Below, piece by piece: positions 21,974 to 30,831 of a stretch of 35,018 bases of DNA; position 1 is the stretch's first letter; each line of letters opens with the position of its first letter. The translations under genes were made by a program, and so were the position numbers. Under the pieces are notes generated by a model. That model did no database searches. It was not told the DNA's origin and worked only from the letters and a program-made list of their open reading frames with translations. The stretch is from NCBI GenBank assembly GCA_964502785.1, contig CAZCXW010000007.1, positions 1 to 35,018 on the forward strand, read 5' to 3'. The DNA is from JAGVYE01 sp964502785 (lineage in GTDB: Archaea; Nanobdellota; Nanobdellia; Woesearchaeales; GW2011-AR9).

Positions 21974-24793
21974 TCACTCCACCAAAATTCCAACTTTCCC
22001 GGGCATTGCCTGCTTGGCTTTGGGATGCTCGTGTTCATCGCTAGAGATAATTTTGAATGCACAGGCAAATTCTTTTTCTAAAAATTCGAGAGCATCATGA
22101 AGTGCAGCTAATTCCTCTTCCTGCGGCAACACGAACGAAGGAATTTTGGATGGATCTTTAAGAAGCGCCTGCACAACTTTACTTACTTCTTTGCCTTTCA
22201 TTGCAAATTCTTCCACTTCCAAGACCCGTTTCATGACTTCTCCCATGTTTCTAGTAATGTTCATTTCTTTGTGAAGTACAGTACATAATTCATACAGCCA
22301 ATTTTGCGCAACAAATAATGTGCAGGTTGAAACTTTCTCGACTTTCGCTAATTTGAGGACATTCCTAATTCCTTCCATAGTTTCTTTAACGAGTTCTTCC
22401 CTGGCTTCCGCTTTCTTATCAACGAGTTCTTCTTTGCCTTCAGGCCAAGCGCTTCCAGAGAGAAGTTCTTTCTCGCCATTTAACTCTTCACTTAGATGCG
22501 GGGTAATCGGATTCATGACTTTGCACCAAGCTTGCAAATACTCATGAAGCGTCTTTTTTTCTTCTCCGCCTCGCCGCAAATACCAACGCAAATCATCCTG
22601 CATCGTAAAATAAACGAGAGAAGCAAGGTCCCGCAGATTATACTCTTTCATCGCTTCCCCGCATCTTCGCAAATGCTTGTGCAGACGTGAAATAAGCCAG
22701 GCGTCAATGCTCTTGGATTTTCCATTTTTTTCCTGCCCTTCCCCGACAATGGCGTAAATCCTTTCTAACGCATTTTTGTAATTAAGCACCATTTCTTCCG
22801 TCCAAACAACATCAACATGGGGGCTTCCGATATGGGCATAATATAAACGCATGGCATCAACACCATATTTTTCAATGGCTTTGGGAATGGGTTCAGCTCC
22901 ACCTTTGCTTTTAGAAATCTTTGTTCCCTTGCCAGTAACCCACCAGTTAATAAAAATCCCCTGCGGCCATTTTTCTTCCGGCAGGATCGCAACGTGATTC
23001 ATAATAAACACGGGAAAATGCACCGTTTTATGCTCTTTCCCACCAAGATTAATGTCCAAAGGATAAAAATAATCAAACTCTTCTTTGATAGCTTTCCATG
23101 CTTCCCGGCCTTCTCCTTTATTGAGAAAGACATAATCAAAAAGCTCTTCGGTTAATTCATCAGCTTTAATGGTTTTATTATTCACATATTTAGAAACAAT
23201 ATAATATGCGGGATAGAGAGTGGAATCGCTGATGGGTTCAATCGTCCATTTCGTATCAAATGGAAATTTGCTTCCCAGCCAGTTTCCCAGCCGCGCGCAG
23301 GCGCGATCTCCAAACCAATCCAAAATAGAAGGCAAATTTTCATAATATTCCCGCGGAAAAACCCGCATTTCTTTGGCTTGTTCTTTGCTTCGCTCCGTTA
23401 ATTCTTGGTCGGAATATTTAATGAACCATTGATCATCAATCCTTTTAATCAACACTTTATTTCCGCAGCGGCAGACAACCTCTTCGCTCAGATCGTGAAA
23501 AATATCTCCCAAGCCATGCTCAATCAAATCCGCTTTTACTAATTCTTTCGTTTCCTCTACTTTCATTCCCGCGTACTTTCCGCAATTCTCTTTCATTATC
23601 CCTTTGTGATGTTCTAACTTGTAAATTTCTTTTTTTGCTTCTTCTAATTTTTCTGTTTCCTGTTGACTATGAATGTTCTCGCGCTTGCAAATTTCTTCAG
23701 CAGGATGTTCCCCCCAGCCTTCTAAGTTAATGATTGAAATAGGATTAATCTGCTTAAGGTCGTTGATATCCAAATTAAACGCTTTACACATTGCTTCGTT
23801 TTGCTGGAGATCTTTAAGAGCAATCCAATCGTATGGAGCATGGCTTGGCACGCACGTAACAATTCCTGTACCAATCTTTGGATCGCAGAAGGTCGCGGGA
23901 AGAATCATAATTTCAGCGTTAATACCCGGCGCCAAGGCCGTCGTACCAATTAATTTTTTAGGATCGACATTCTCTTTGAGAAGAATATCCATTTTTTGGA
24001 AACGTAATTTTTCCGCGGCTTCTTCGCTGACAATCCAATGTTCATTCTCAACTTGCACGCGGACATATTTTGCTTCCGGGTTAATCCAGAGATTTGTCTG
24101 TCCGTAAATTGTTTCCGGCCTTAAGGTGGCGGCAATAAGATAATCTTCTCCTACTTTAAACTTCAGCAAGGTATATTCATTCTTTTCTGCATTCCCCCCC
24201 TTGGAAATATCCGTTTCCGAAGGATCTACGGCCACGGGACCGCATTTTACGCAAGCTGTGGCAAAATATGGCTTTTGCACAAGAAGATCTTTCTGCTGCA
24301 GTTTCTTAAATTGCCATTGGATAAATTTTTCATAATCAGGAAATGTGGTGCAGGTAAAACGGCTCCAATCGCAAAGAAAGCCAAACTTTTTCCAGTAATC
24401 ATGGACATAAACATCATTAAAGTAGGCAATAATTTTATGCGGATCAGTAAGTTCTTTTATTTTTTCAGGAGAGCAGCCGTTGTTTTGAAGGTATTGAATC
24501 CAATCGGGGTCGTTGTTCTTAACTTTGTTGGCAAAAGCAATGGCTTGATTTCCCGAAGCATGCGTTCCTACTGGAAAAAGAACTTCTTTTCCCTGCATCC
24601 GTTCATAGCGGCAAATGGCATCGGTATAAGAAAATCCCCTCATATGACCGACGTGCAGAAAGCCGGAAATCCCAGGATAGGCAAAAATCATGAAAAACTT
24701 ATCTTTATTTTTCTTTACTACGGCTTTTCCAAGCTCTTCAGATTCCCATTTTTCCTGCCATTTGCGCTGAATTTCTGTCCAATTTAAAGGCAT
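21974..24793 (-). CDS. leuS: Leucyl-tRNA synthetase
   Basis: This class I synthetase of 939 aa charges tRNA-Leu. It has the archaeal HIGH box as HVGH (47-50), the CP1 editing domain with TLRPETIYGQTNLWINPE, and a zinc-type CVKCG. The KMSKS loop is KISKS around residue 624. An anticodon-binding helical bundle and a C-terminal tail complete the protein. Length and layout match the archaeal/eukaryotic type. The start is supported by TTTATAAAG (24815-24823), 26 nt upstream. It ends 5 bp from the convergent protein kinase gene. A cognate tRNA-Leu(GAG) is in this window. Confidence 0.95.
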   Translation of the reverse strand: MPLNWTEIQRKWQEKWESEELGKAVVKKNKDKFFMIFAYPGISGFLHVGHMRGFSYTDAICRYERMQGKEVLFPVGTHASGNQAIAFANKVKNNDPDWIQYLQNNGCSPEKIKELTDPHKIIAYFNDVYVHDYWKKFGFLCDWSRFTCTTFPDYEKFIQWQFKKLQQKDLLVQKPYFATACVKCGPVAVDPSETDISKGGNAEKNEYTLLKFKVGEDYLIAATLRPETIYGQTNLWINPEAKYVRVQVENEHWIVSEEAAEKLRFQKMDILLKENVDPKKLIGTTALAPGINAEIMILPATFCDPKIGTGIVTCVPSHAPYDWIALKDLQQNEAMCKAFNLDINDLKQINPISIINLEGWGEHPAEEICKRENIHSQQETEKLEEAKKEIYKLEHHKGIMKENCGKYAGMKVEETKELVKADLIEHGLGDIFHDLSEEVVCRCGNKVLIKRIDDQWFIKYSDQELTERSKEQAKEMRVFPREYYENLPSILDWFGDRACARLGNWLGSKFPFDTKWTIEPISDSTLYPAYYIVSKYVNNKTIKADELTEELFDYVFLNKGEGREAWKAIKEEFDYFYPLDINLGGKEHKTVHFPVFIMNHVAILPEEKWPQGIFINWWVTGKGTKISKSKGGAEPIPKAIEKYGVDAMRLYYAHIGSPHVDVVWTEEMVLNYKNALERIYAIVGEGQEKNGKSKSIDAWLISRLHKHLRRCGEAMKEYNLRDLASLVYFTMQDDLRWYLRRGGEEKKTLHEYLQAWCKVMNPITPHLSEELNGEKELLSGSAWPEGKEELVDKKAEAREELVKETMEGIRNVLKLAKVEKVSTCTLFVAQNWLYELCTVLHKEMNITRNMGEVMKRVLEVEEFAMKGKEVSKVVQALLKDPSKIPSFVLPQEEELAALHDALEFLEKEFACAFKIISSDEHEHPKAKQAMPGKVGILVE

Positions 24794-24814
24794 AGAGAGA
24801 AAGAGGCGTGATTT

Positions 24815-24823
24815 TTTATAAAG
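24815..24823 (-). promoter_or_regulatory. Box A of leuS
   Basis: CTTTATAAA on the minus strand is centred 26 nt before the ATG at 24793. Confidence 0.5.
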
Positions 24824-24886
24824 GTTACTTGTTTTTTGATGGGCATATCATAATAGGGTCTTTCTAATATTTATTTTGTAAATAAT

Positions 24887-26653
24887 CTAATTTCCGAAGA
24901 CAGGTTTAGCAGCCGTAAGCCCTTTATATGTTATTCCTCCAACATAAAAATGAGGGTCATTAAGATATAACTCAGCGAGGCGATGAAATACCAAGGCTGC
25001 GGCAAATAATTTCTGTTTATTGCGAAGCAGAGTTCCATTTAACTTGCCTGTGCCTTTAACGCGCTGGTGAAAATATAACTTAAAGAGACCGTCAAACATA
25101 AAGGAACTTCCAACGGGAACATCTGCTTCATGCGTGACATGAGCAAATCCGCCTTGTTGTTCATATTCTTTCATACTCCTGTAGACTGCTTGCGCATCTT
25201 GCAGTTTAAAATTAGGGCTCTGTGGTTTACAATAACAGGAAAAAGTTTCTTCTACAATGTCTTTTGCCACCTCTAAAGTATCTTCTAAGAGTCTTGTATT
25301 TTCATAGTTTATTTCTCTGGGAAGATCACTATTAAATTTACGTCGTGTTGATGTAACAAGAATCACATTTTTATACAATTGATACAATTTATTATGCGGC
25401 CTTAAATGAGTACGCGGCGCTTTGCGGTTTCCACGTCTTCTATCTTGGATCGCCTCTGCTCGTTGATATCTGTAATTTTCCGCTGTTAAAGCATACAAAC
25501 TGCTTACAAAATTATCTATGGCGAGGTCTTCAAAAGGTGTTTCTAATATGGAAACCAAATCCAATCTTTCTCCTTTAATAACTAATTTTTTTTTTAATTC
25601 TCTGCCAGTCATTCTTTTTTCTGGATTAGGGTCATATTCACAGTATCGTATATTCTCTCGCTTTCGACGATCCAACGTCCGATTATTCGCGCGCCGATCA
25701 TGAGACTTTCCGAGAATGCTATCTAAATGACCTGGCTGAACCACTCTTCGCACTGATTCGTAGTATTCTTCAGAACCAGAACGAGTCATATGGTGAACGG
25801 CAGTTTCCACTCGTGTTCTGATACAGCGCGGATGGAATGTTCCGCTTCGTTTCAGGATGGTATCGGCCACGGCTAAAGAAGCTTTTAACTCTTGAGCAAA
25901 AATATTTCGCTCTTCTCTATGGTACTTACGTTCCTTCTTTGCCAGCGCGGCATCAAGACGCTGGTGGTATTGTTCGGCAAGGCGCACATAAACATTCATT
26001 AAACTTGGATCTCCTTTGCCTTGTCTGAGTCTTTCTCGAAATGAATTTCTTTGATAAGCCTCGCGAAAATCAATAGTATATTGGTTGATATCTTCAATCT
26101 TTGAAGGGGATGGTAATTTGTATTCTTCACCTACTTGAGAAAATATTTCAAAAATTTTAGCTGCGTCAAATGTTCTTCCTCTATGTGGCACACGTTGTGA
26201 AAGAACTTTTTGCCGAACTTCAGCTTCAATACTCTTAAATTCCTTTTTAATGCGCTGTTCAGTTCTGTCTTCGATTCGATCGTGATGCAAAGCAACGAGC
26301 AAACTGACGAGGAATGTATCCTGATCGGTTAATCCTAAGTCTCGATAACTTTCTGCGGCAATTTGCGCCGCTTGATAAGGATGATTAAAGACCATCCCCC
26401 CTAATTTTCTCTTGAGCGTTCCGTACCCTCTTACAGCCACGTATAAATTTGCTTTCAATGCATTAACATATGCTGGCGGAAGATTAATTTCAGGAACAAT
26501 GTCCGTAATTCCTCTCGCCAATTCCGCCAGTTCTTTCTGAAATGTGGAGGCAACGGCATCAAAGATCGCTTCTTCATTAAGAACTTGTGATTCTGGATTA
26601 ACGTTCATTATTAAGACATAATGGTCAATTGTTTTTTCCGTGAGTTTTTGCAT
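24887..26653 (-). CDS. Large HD-domain protein with RSH-hydrolase-like signature
   Basis: This is a 588-aa protein. Near the N-terminus it has NHPYQAAQIAAESY (H91) and, after about 30 residues, LLVALHHDRIEDRT (H123/H124, D125, E128, D129). This pattern is the metal-binding HD core, specifically the HD...ED form of the RelA/SpoT (p)ppGpp hydrolase domain. No RSH synthetase domain or TGS/ACT domain is seen. The remaining 430 residues are basic (many R and K) and unrecognised, with three cysteines near FSCYCKPQ. I chose the ATG at 26653 because TTTATAAA (26675-26682) is centred 25-26 nt upstream, while the ATG at 26674 lies beside the promoter. Alarmone hydrolysis is inference only. Confidence 0.7.
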   Translation of the reverse strand: MQKLTEKTIDHYVLIMNVNPESQVLNEEAIFDAVASTFQKELAELARGITDIVPEINLPPAYVNALKANLYVAVRGYGTLKRKLGGMVFNHPYQAAQIAAESYRDLGLTDQDTFLVSLLVALHHDRIEDRTEQRIKKEFKSIEAEVRQKVLSQRVPHRGRTFDAAKIFEIFSQVGEEYKLPSPSKIEDINQYTIDFREAYQRNSFRERLRQGKGDPSLMNVYVRLAEQYHQRLDAALAKKERKYHREERNIFAQELKASLAVADTILKRSGTFHPRCIRTRVETAVHHMTRSGSEEYYESVRRVVQPGHLDSILGKSHDRRANNRTLDRRKRENIRYCEYDPNPEKRMTGRELKKKLVIKGERLDLVSILETPFEDLAIDNFVSSLYALTAENYRYQRAEAIQDRRRGNRKAPRTHLRPHNKLYQLYKNVILVTSTRRKFNSDLPREINYENTRLLEDTLEVAKDIVEETFSCYCKPQSPNFKLQDAQAVYRSMKEYEQQGGFAHVTHEADVPVGSSFMFDGLFKLYFHQRVKGTGKLNGTLLRNKQKLFAAALVFHRLAELYLNDPHFYVGGITYKGLTAAKPVFGN

Positions 26654-26674
26654 GACATTATTATAAAACAGCAA

Positions 26675-26682
26675 TTTATAAA
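26675..26682 (-). promoter_or_regulatory. Box A of the HD-domain gene
   Basis: TTTATAAA is centred about 26 nt before the ATG at 26653 and excludes the ATG at 26674 as a start. Confidence 0.5.
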
Positions 26683-26722
26683 CTGTTTGGGAGTAAATCT
26701 CATCCCTTCACAAACAAAAAAC

Positions 26723-26731
26723 CATAAAAAC
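26723..26731 (+). promoter_or_regulatory. Box A of polX
   Basis: CATAAAAAC is centred 26 nt before the ATG at 26753, divergent from the HD-domain gene promoter. Confidence 0.45.
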
Positions 26732-26752
26732 TTGTAATTATTCCTTCCACTA

Positions 26753-28462
26753 ATGAAAAATCTGGAAATAGCCATAATCCTGAACAATATCGCGGATATT
26801 CTTGAATTACAGGAAGTGCCGTTTAAACCGCAAGCCTATCGCAAGGCGGCGATGACTGTTGAAAATTTATCAGAGGATATTTTTGTGGTTTACAAGCGTG
26901 GAGAATTAGAAGAACTGCCAGGGATAGGAAAAGCGATCGCTGAAAAAATTACAGAACTCTTAGAAACCGGAAAATTAGAATATTACAACAAATTGAAAAA
27001 AGAAGCTGACTTGGATATAGAAGAATTATTATCAATTCCTTCTTTAGGCCCTAAGAAAATTAAACTTCTCTATCAAAAATTAAAGATTAGGAATCTCCAT
27101 GATTTAGAAAAGGCTTTAAGAGACCATAAGATTCGCGAACTGTCTGGATTTGGGGAAAAAACAGAGCTCCTTTTAACAGAAGGCCTGCAATTCATAAAAA
27201 CGAAACCGAAACGCTTCCTCTATTTTCAAGTTCAGCCTTTTGTTCAAGAAATCCTGCAAAAACTAATAAAAGTAAAGGATGTTCAAAAAGTGGAAATTGC
27301 CGGATCTTTTCGGAGAGGAAAAGAAACCATTGGCGATCTTGATTTTCTTGCGGTTTCAACAAAACCAAAAGAGGTCATGGCAGCGTTTGTTGCTCTTCCT
27401 GACGTGAAAGAAATTTTAGCTCAAGGAGAAACAAAAAGTTCGATTCGCTTTTCCAACGGCTTGCAAGTTGACTTGCGCGTTGTCCAGGAAAAACAATTCG
27501 GTTCGGCGATGAATTATTTTATCGGCAGCAAGGAACACAATGTCGCATTACGAAAATTAGCGCTAAGCAAAGGCTTTACGTTGAGCGAATATGGATTATT
27601 CACAGTTAAAGAAAAAAGATGGATGGCCGGCAGGACTGAAGAAGAGATATACAAAAAATTAGATATGCAGTACATTCCGCCGGAATTGCGGGAAAATACT
27701 GGAGAAATTGAAGCTTCGCAGAAACACAAAATCCCAAAACTCATCTCCTCTGAAGACGTTCAGGGCGTTTTTCATAATCACACGACTTGGAGCGATGGAA
27801 ATAATTCTCTGCAGGAAATGGCTGAGAAAGCGGAAGCTCTGGGTCTCAAATTTATTTCTTTTAATGATCATTTTGGGCCGATTGGCATTACTAATCCTTT
27901 AACAGAAAAGCGGCTGCAGAAGTATGTACAAGAAATTGAAAAAGTGCAAAAGAAAAGCAAGCTTCGTGTTTTTTCCGGCATCGAAATTGATATTCTTAAA
28001 GATGGCGCTCTTCCTTTAGGAAAAAAAATGCTGCAAAAATTGGATGTGGTCATTGCCTCTGTTCATCTTTCCACAAAAATGTCTGAACAGGAAATGACGA
28101 AAAGGGTTTGCACTGCTTTAGAAAATAACCCGATAAACATCTTAGGCCACCCTCAGGATAGGATCCTCAAAGAGCGGCCAGGATTGGCTTTGAATTTTGA
28201 AAAAGTGTTTGATTGCGCTAAGGAATACCATATTTTCCTCGAAATTAATGGCTCGCCGGCAAGAATGGATTTAGAAGGAATAAGAGTAAAAGCGGCATTG
28301 GAGAGAGGCTGCAGTTTTGCGTTAGCCACCGATGCTCACGACATATGCCATCTGCCGCATTATCCTCTCGCGGTAAACATGGCCAGAAGAGGCTGGGCCG
28401 AACCAAAAAATATATTAAATTGTTGGCCTCTTCCAAAGATAGAAAAAGCTTTGCAAAAATGA
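26753..28462 (+). CDS. polX: Family X DNA polymerase with PHP domain
   Basis: This bacterial/archaeal PolX of 569 aa fills short gaps in base excision repair. Helix-hairpin-helix motifs LPGIGKAIAEKI (55-66) and LSIPSLGPKKIK (93-104) precede the polymerase core. The core has GSFRRGKETIGDLDFL (184-199; D195, D197) and a third aspartate D240. From about 335 to the end is a PHP phosphoesterase domain starting VFHNHTTWSDG (H341, H343) with later metal ligands (EIDIL, ASVHLS, LGHPQD, ATDAHD). It gives 3'-5' exonuclease or AP-endonuclease activity in relatives. Both active sites look complete. It is 14 bp upstream of the lipoprotein gene. Confidence 0.94.
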   Translation: MKNLEIAIILNNIADILELQEVPFKPQAYRKAAMTVENLSEDIFVVYKRGELEELPGIGKAIAEKITELLETGKLEYYNKLKKEADLDIEELLSIPSLGPKKIKLLYQKLKIRNLHDLEKALRDHKIRELSGFGEKTELLLTEGLQFIKTKPKRFLYFQVQPFVQEILQKLIKVKDVQKVEIAGSFRRGKETIGDLDFLAVSTKPKEVMAAFVALPDVKEILAQGETKSSIRFSNGLQVDLRVVQEKQFGSAMNYFIGSKEHNVALRKLALSKGFTLSEYGLFTVKEKRWMAGRTEEEIYKKLDMQYIPPELRENTGEIEASQKHKIPKLISSEDVQGVFHNHTTWSDGNNSLQEMAEKAEALGLKFISFNDHFGPIGITNPLTEKRLQKYVQEIEKVQKKSKLRVFSGIEIDILKDGALPLGKKMLQKLDVVIASVHLSTKMSEQEMTKRVCTALENNPINILGHPQDRILKERPGLALNFEKVFDCAKEYHIFLEINGSPARMDLEGIRVKAALERGCSFALATDAHDICHLPHYPLAVNMARRGWAEPKNILNCWPLPKIEKALQK

Positions 28463-28476
28463 GGGGGGGAGAAATA

Positions 28477-29082
28477 ATGAAAAAGACGCAGAACTGGTGG
28501 AAAATTCTTTGCATTTTAGTATTGTTGTTGACCATAATTGTCTTTGTTGCAGCTTGCACTGAAGAAGAAGCCGATGAAGAAAAAGTGCCGCGGGTCGAAA
28601 CGCGCGAGAAGGAAACAATCGGGACCACGCCATCAAATCCTTCTGCGGGGAGCAAAAGTTCGGACAGCATTAACGCAGGGGCTTGCGATGACAATAGCAA
28701 ATGTGCGCAAGGTGAAAAATGTGTGGAAGGTTCTTGTCAGACCGTGAATTCGCTCTATGCTGCAAATTGTGCAAAAAAATGTTCTTTAAAACAAGTTACC
28801 ATTGTCACGAACGATGGAGAGACCGTTACATTAAAACCTGGCGAGGGAAATTATGCCTACGCGGGAGCGATGGGGTTTGATTTACTGAAAACACCCCAAT
28901 ACTGTCCGGGAGAAAATATTGTTGTGCCTTTAGAACTGCAGAAAGTGACGACCGGGAAAGTTTTAAACACGCAGGTTATAACCATGACTAAAGGAGAGAA
29001 AAGCAAAATCATTACTCACCCAACAATAAAAAGAGTACAGTTCACGTTGGAAGTGAAAGATGTGAAAGAGGAGTGTGAATAA
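28477..29082 (+). CDS. Cys-rich lipoprotein, 201 aa
   Basis: The protein starts MKKTQNWWKILCILVLLLTI and has a lipobox-like FVAAC (C27), so it is probably exported and membrane-anchored. A low-complexity acidic/Ser linker follows, then a cysteine-rich knot (ACDDNSKCAQGEKCVEGSC), and a C-terminal domain of about 110 aa (VTIVTNDGETVTLKPGEGNY onward) with a few more cysteines. The ATG at 28477 is preceded by GAGGGGGGA, a strong ribosome binding site. Upstream in-frame ATGs lie within polX and are unlikely. It is likely co-transcribed with polX although no functional link is apparent. Family unknown. Confidence 0.8.
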   Translation: MKKTQNWWKILCILVLLLTIIVFVAACTEEEADEEKVPRVETREKETIGTTPSNPSAGSKSSDSINAGACDDNSKCAQGEKCVEGSCQTVNSLYAANCAKKCSLKQVTIVTNDGETVTLKPGEGNYAYAGAMGFDLLKTPQYCPGENIVVPLELQKVTTGKVLNTQVITMTKGEKSKIITHPTIKRVQFTLEVKDVKEECE

Positions 29083-29143
29083 ATTTTTTATTTAGATTTT
29101 TGAGTTTTATTTTCTTTAAAATATATTCTAAGGAATCAATAAA

Positions 29144-29150
29144 TATAAAA
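29144..29150 (+). promoter_or_regulatory. Box A of the 29177 PRTase gene
   Basis: TATAAAA is centred about 30 nt before the ATG at 29177. Confidence 0.4.
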
Positions 29151-29176
29151 ATGGTATTTTGGTCTAATTTATTACA

Positions 29177-29893
29177 ATGCTAAAAAATCAAGTTCCTTTT
29201 GAGCAGGAAGAATTTGATGAATTTGTAGTGGGAATTACAAATCCTGCTGTTGTTTCTTTTTCTGAAAAAGAGTTCGTCTTAGCTTCAGGAAGGAAGTCTA
29301 ATTATTATGTTAATTGGCGGAATGGGTGTAGTGACGCTTGGACGCTGGACCAATTGGCGGCGTTTGTTCTTCGCTTTGTACAAGCCAAAGGTTTAGAGCC
29401 TCATTGTTTTTATGGAATTCCGGAAGGGGCAAATAAAATTGCTCAGGAAGCGTCGATGCAGTTAGCAAGGCGCTCCACAGATTATGGAAAGGGAAGCCAT
29501 GTCGTACCGCAAGGGCGTAAGGAACCTAAAGGCTATGGCGCGCCACAGGATAAGTTTTTTGTGACTGCACCACGGCAAAATACGATTGTCATTGAAGATG
29601 TTTCTACGACCGGCGATTCTATCCTTCGTCATACGGAACCCATTTTAAGCCTTGATTCGGTGAGGATCATTGCTGTTTTAAGCTTAACAAACAGAATGGA
29701 AAGAAGGGACGATGGGAAAAATGTTGAGGAGGCCGTGCAGGCAGAATTAGGATTGCCATACTTCTGGATGAGTGAATCCCCACGCTTATTATCCAGAGTT
29801 TATGAGCGAGATAAGCCATCTGATGCTCTTGCCCTGAAAGTTGAAGCTCAATTTAAAGAATATAGTCTACATCCTTTGTCATTAAAACATTAG
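29177..29893 (+). CDS. pyrE: Orotate phosphoribosyltransferase-like protein A
   Basis: This 238-aa type I phosphoribosyltransferase has the OPRT N-terminal strand FVLASGRKSNYYVNW (33-47), YGIPEGANKIA (79-89), and a canonical PRPP-binding loop TIVIEDVSTTGDS (136-148) with the ED acidic pair. OPRT joins orotate and PRPP to make OMP in pyrimidine synthesis. The region is rich in lysines around the flexible loop (QGRKEPKGYG). It is convergent with pyrF and ends 61 bp from it. A second, different OPRT-like gene is joined to pyrF, so which of the two is the real OPRT is open. The symbol is tentative. Confidence 0.8.
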   Translation: MLKNQVPFEQEEFDEFVVGITNPAVVSFSEKEFVLASGRKSNYYVNWRNGCSDAWTLDQLAAFVLRFVQAKGLEPHCFYGIPEGANKIAQEASMQLARRSTDYGKGSHVVPQGRKEPKGYGAPQDKFFVTAPRQNTIVIEDVSTTGDSILRHTEPILSLDSVRIIAVLSLTNRMERRDDGKNVEEAVQAELGLPYFWMSESPRLLSRVYERDKPSDALALKVEAQFKEYSLHPLSLKH

Positions 29894-29954
29894 AAATCTC
29901 GGACTTGCAATCAGCCGTTGTTTCCTCAATAAGAAAAAATTAAAAAAGAAAAAT

Positions 29955-30830
29955 TTAATCTCTGCGAAGTTCATTAAGCGTTTTTTGATAATATTTTGCT
30001 ATTTCCATTTGAAGCTCAGGAGTTGTATTTTTTCCTCCAGGCAGCATCAATAATCTCCCAACGTTGATAATCGCTTTGTCCGCATCAAAATACTTCCATA
30101 AACTTTGAACTTCGCCTTCTTGTTTTCCTAAGCCTGGCACAAGCACAAGCAGTTCATTTCCGGCATAGGATCGGGCTTTGGCAATCTCTTCTTCCTGAAT
30201 ATGATTTTTAGCGCTGGGAGCGCCGATAACAATTCCATCCAGCCCGAAAGCGCGCGCAGCATGAGCTAACTGGATATATTTTCTTACAACGGTTTGATTT
30301 CCTATATGCACCACATCAGGCCGATGATAATCATTTTCATCGACTTCAATCCACTGGTTTTTTTCTCTCTCATAATCAGGGTTGCTCATGAGACACATCG
30401 TAATGATCCCAATATCTCTTTTCTTGGCTTGTTTCACCGCTTCTTCCATATTTCCCGCAAAGGGAGCAAGCGTCACGGCATCAAACCCTTTCTTTTTCGC
30501 GTGATATATTCCTGCATCATTCGTATCGCCGATATCTGCCAGCTTTGAATCGTCAATAACAACAAGACCAAGATCATGGGCGCGTTCCACGATCGTCATC
30601 AATGAATCCATATCATTGCTATCTTTCCAATACTGCACATTTGGTTTTATAGCAGCAGCGAAAGGAGCTACCGCTTCAAGATAACGCAGAGACCAGTTCA
30701 ATTTAAACGCTCCTTTCGGAAGTCCATCCTCCCCTCTCCCCATCTCAAATTCAGCCGGATCCAAACCTGCGCACAGAACTGAATTTTTATTCTCAACCGC
30801 ATCTGACCATTTTTCCAGTAATGTTGTCAT
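29955..30830 (-). CDS. pyrF: Orotidine 5'-phosphate decarboxylase
   Basis: The enzyme converts OMP to UMP, the last step of de novo pyrimidine synthesis. This 291-aa TIM barrel shows LCAGLDP (19-25), AAIKPNVQYW, and the catalytic DDSKLADIGDTN (93-104, the D-K-D tetrad), then VTLAPFAGN and a C-terminal phosphate-binding LVPGLGKQEGE. It is longer than the compact archaeal PyrF and resembles the long bacterial form. The ATG at 30830 begins 1 bp after the stop of the upstream PRTase gene, with a G-rich site (GGGGGGCG) before it, so the two are an operon. Confidence 0.92.
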   Translation of the reverse strand: MTTLLEKWSDAVENKNSVLCAGLDPAEFEMGRGEDGLPKGAFKLNWSLRYLEAVAPFAAAIKPNVQYWKDSNDMDSLMTIVERAHDLGLVVIDDSKLADIGDTNDAGIYHAKKKGFDAVTLAPFAGNMEEAVKQAKKRDIGIITMCLMSNPDYEREKNQWIEVDENDYHRPDVVHIGNQTVVRKYIQLAHAARAFGLDGIVIGAPSAKNHIQEEEIAKARSYAGNELLVLVPGLGKQEGEVQSLWKYFDADKAIINVGRLLMLPGGKNTTPELQMEIAKYYQKTLNELRRD

Positions 30831-30831
30831 G

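Noticed and set aside
22320..24787. Open frames on the plus strand opposite leuS
   Set aside because: They are shadows of the synthetase gene with no domain content and no plausible promoter.
28345..28476. N-terminal extension of the lipoprotein from upstream in-frame ATGs
   Set aside because: These codons lie inside polX in another frame. The strong ribosome binding site and signal peptide fit the ATG at 28477.
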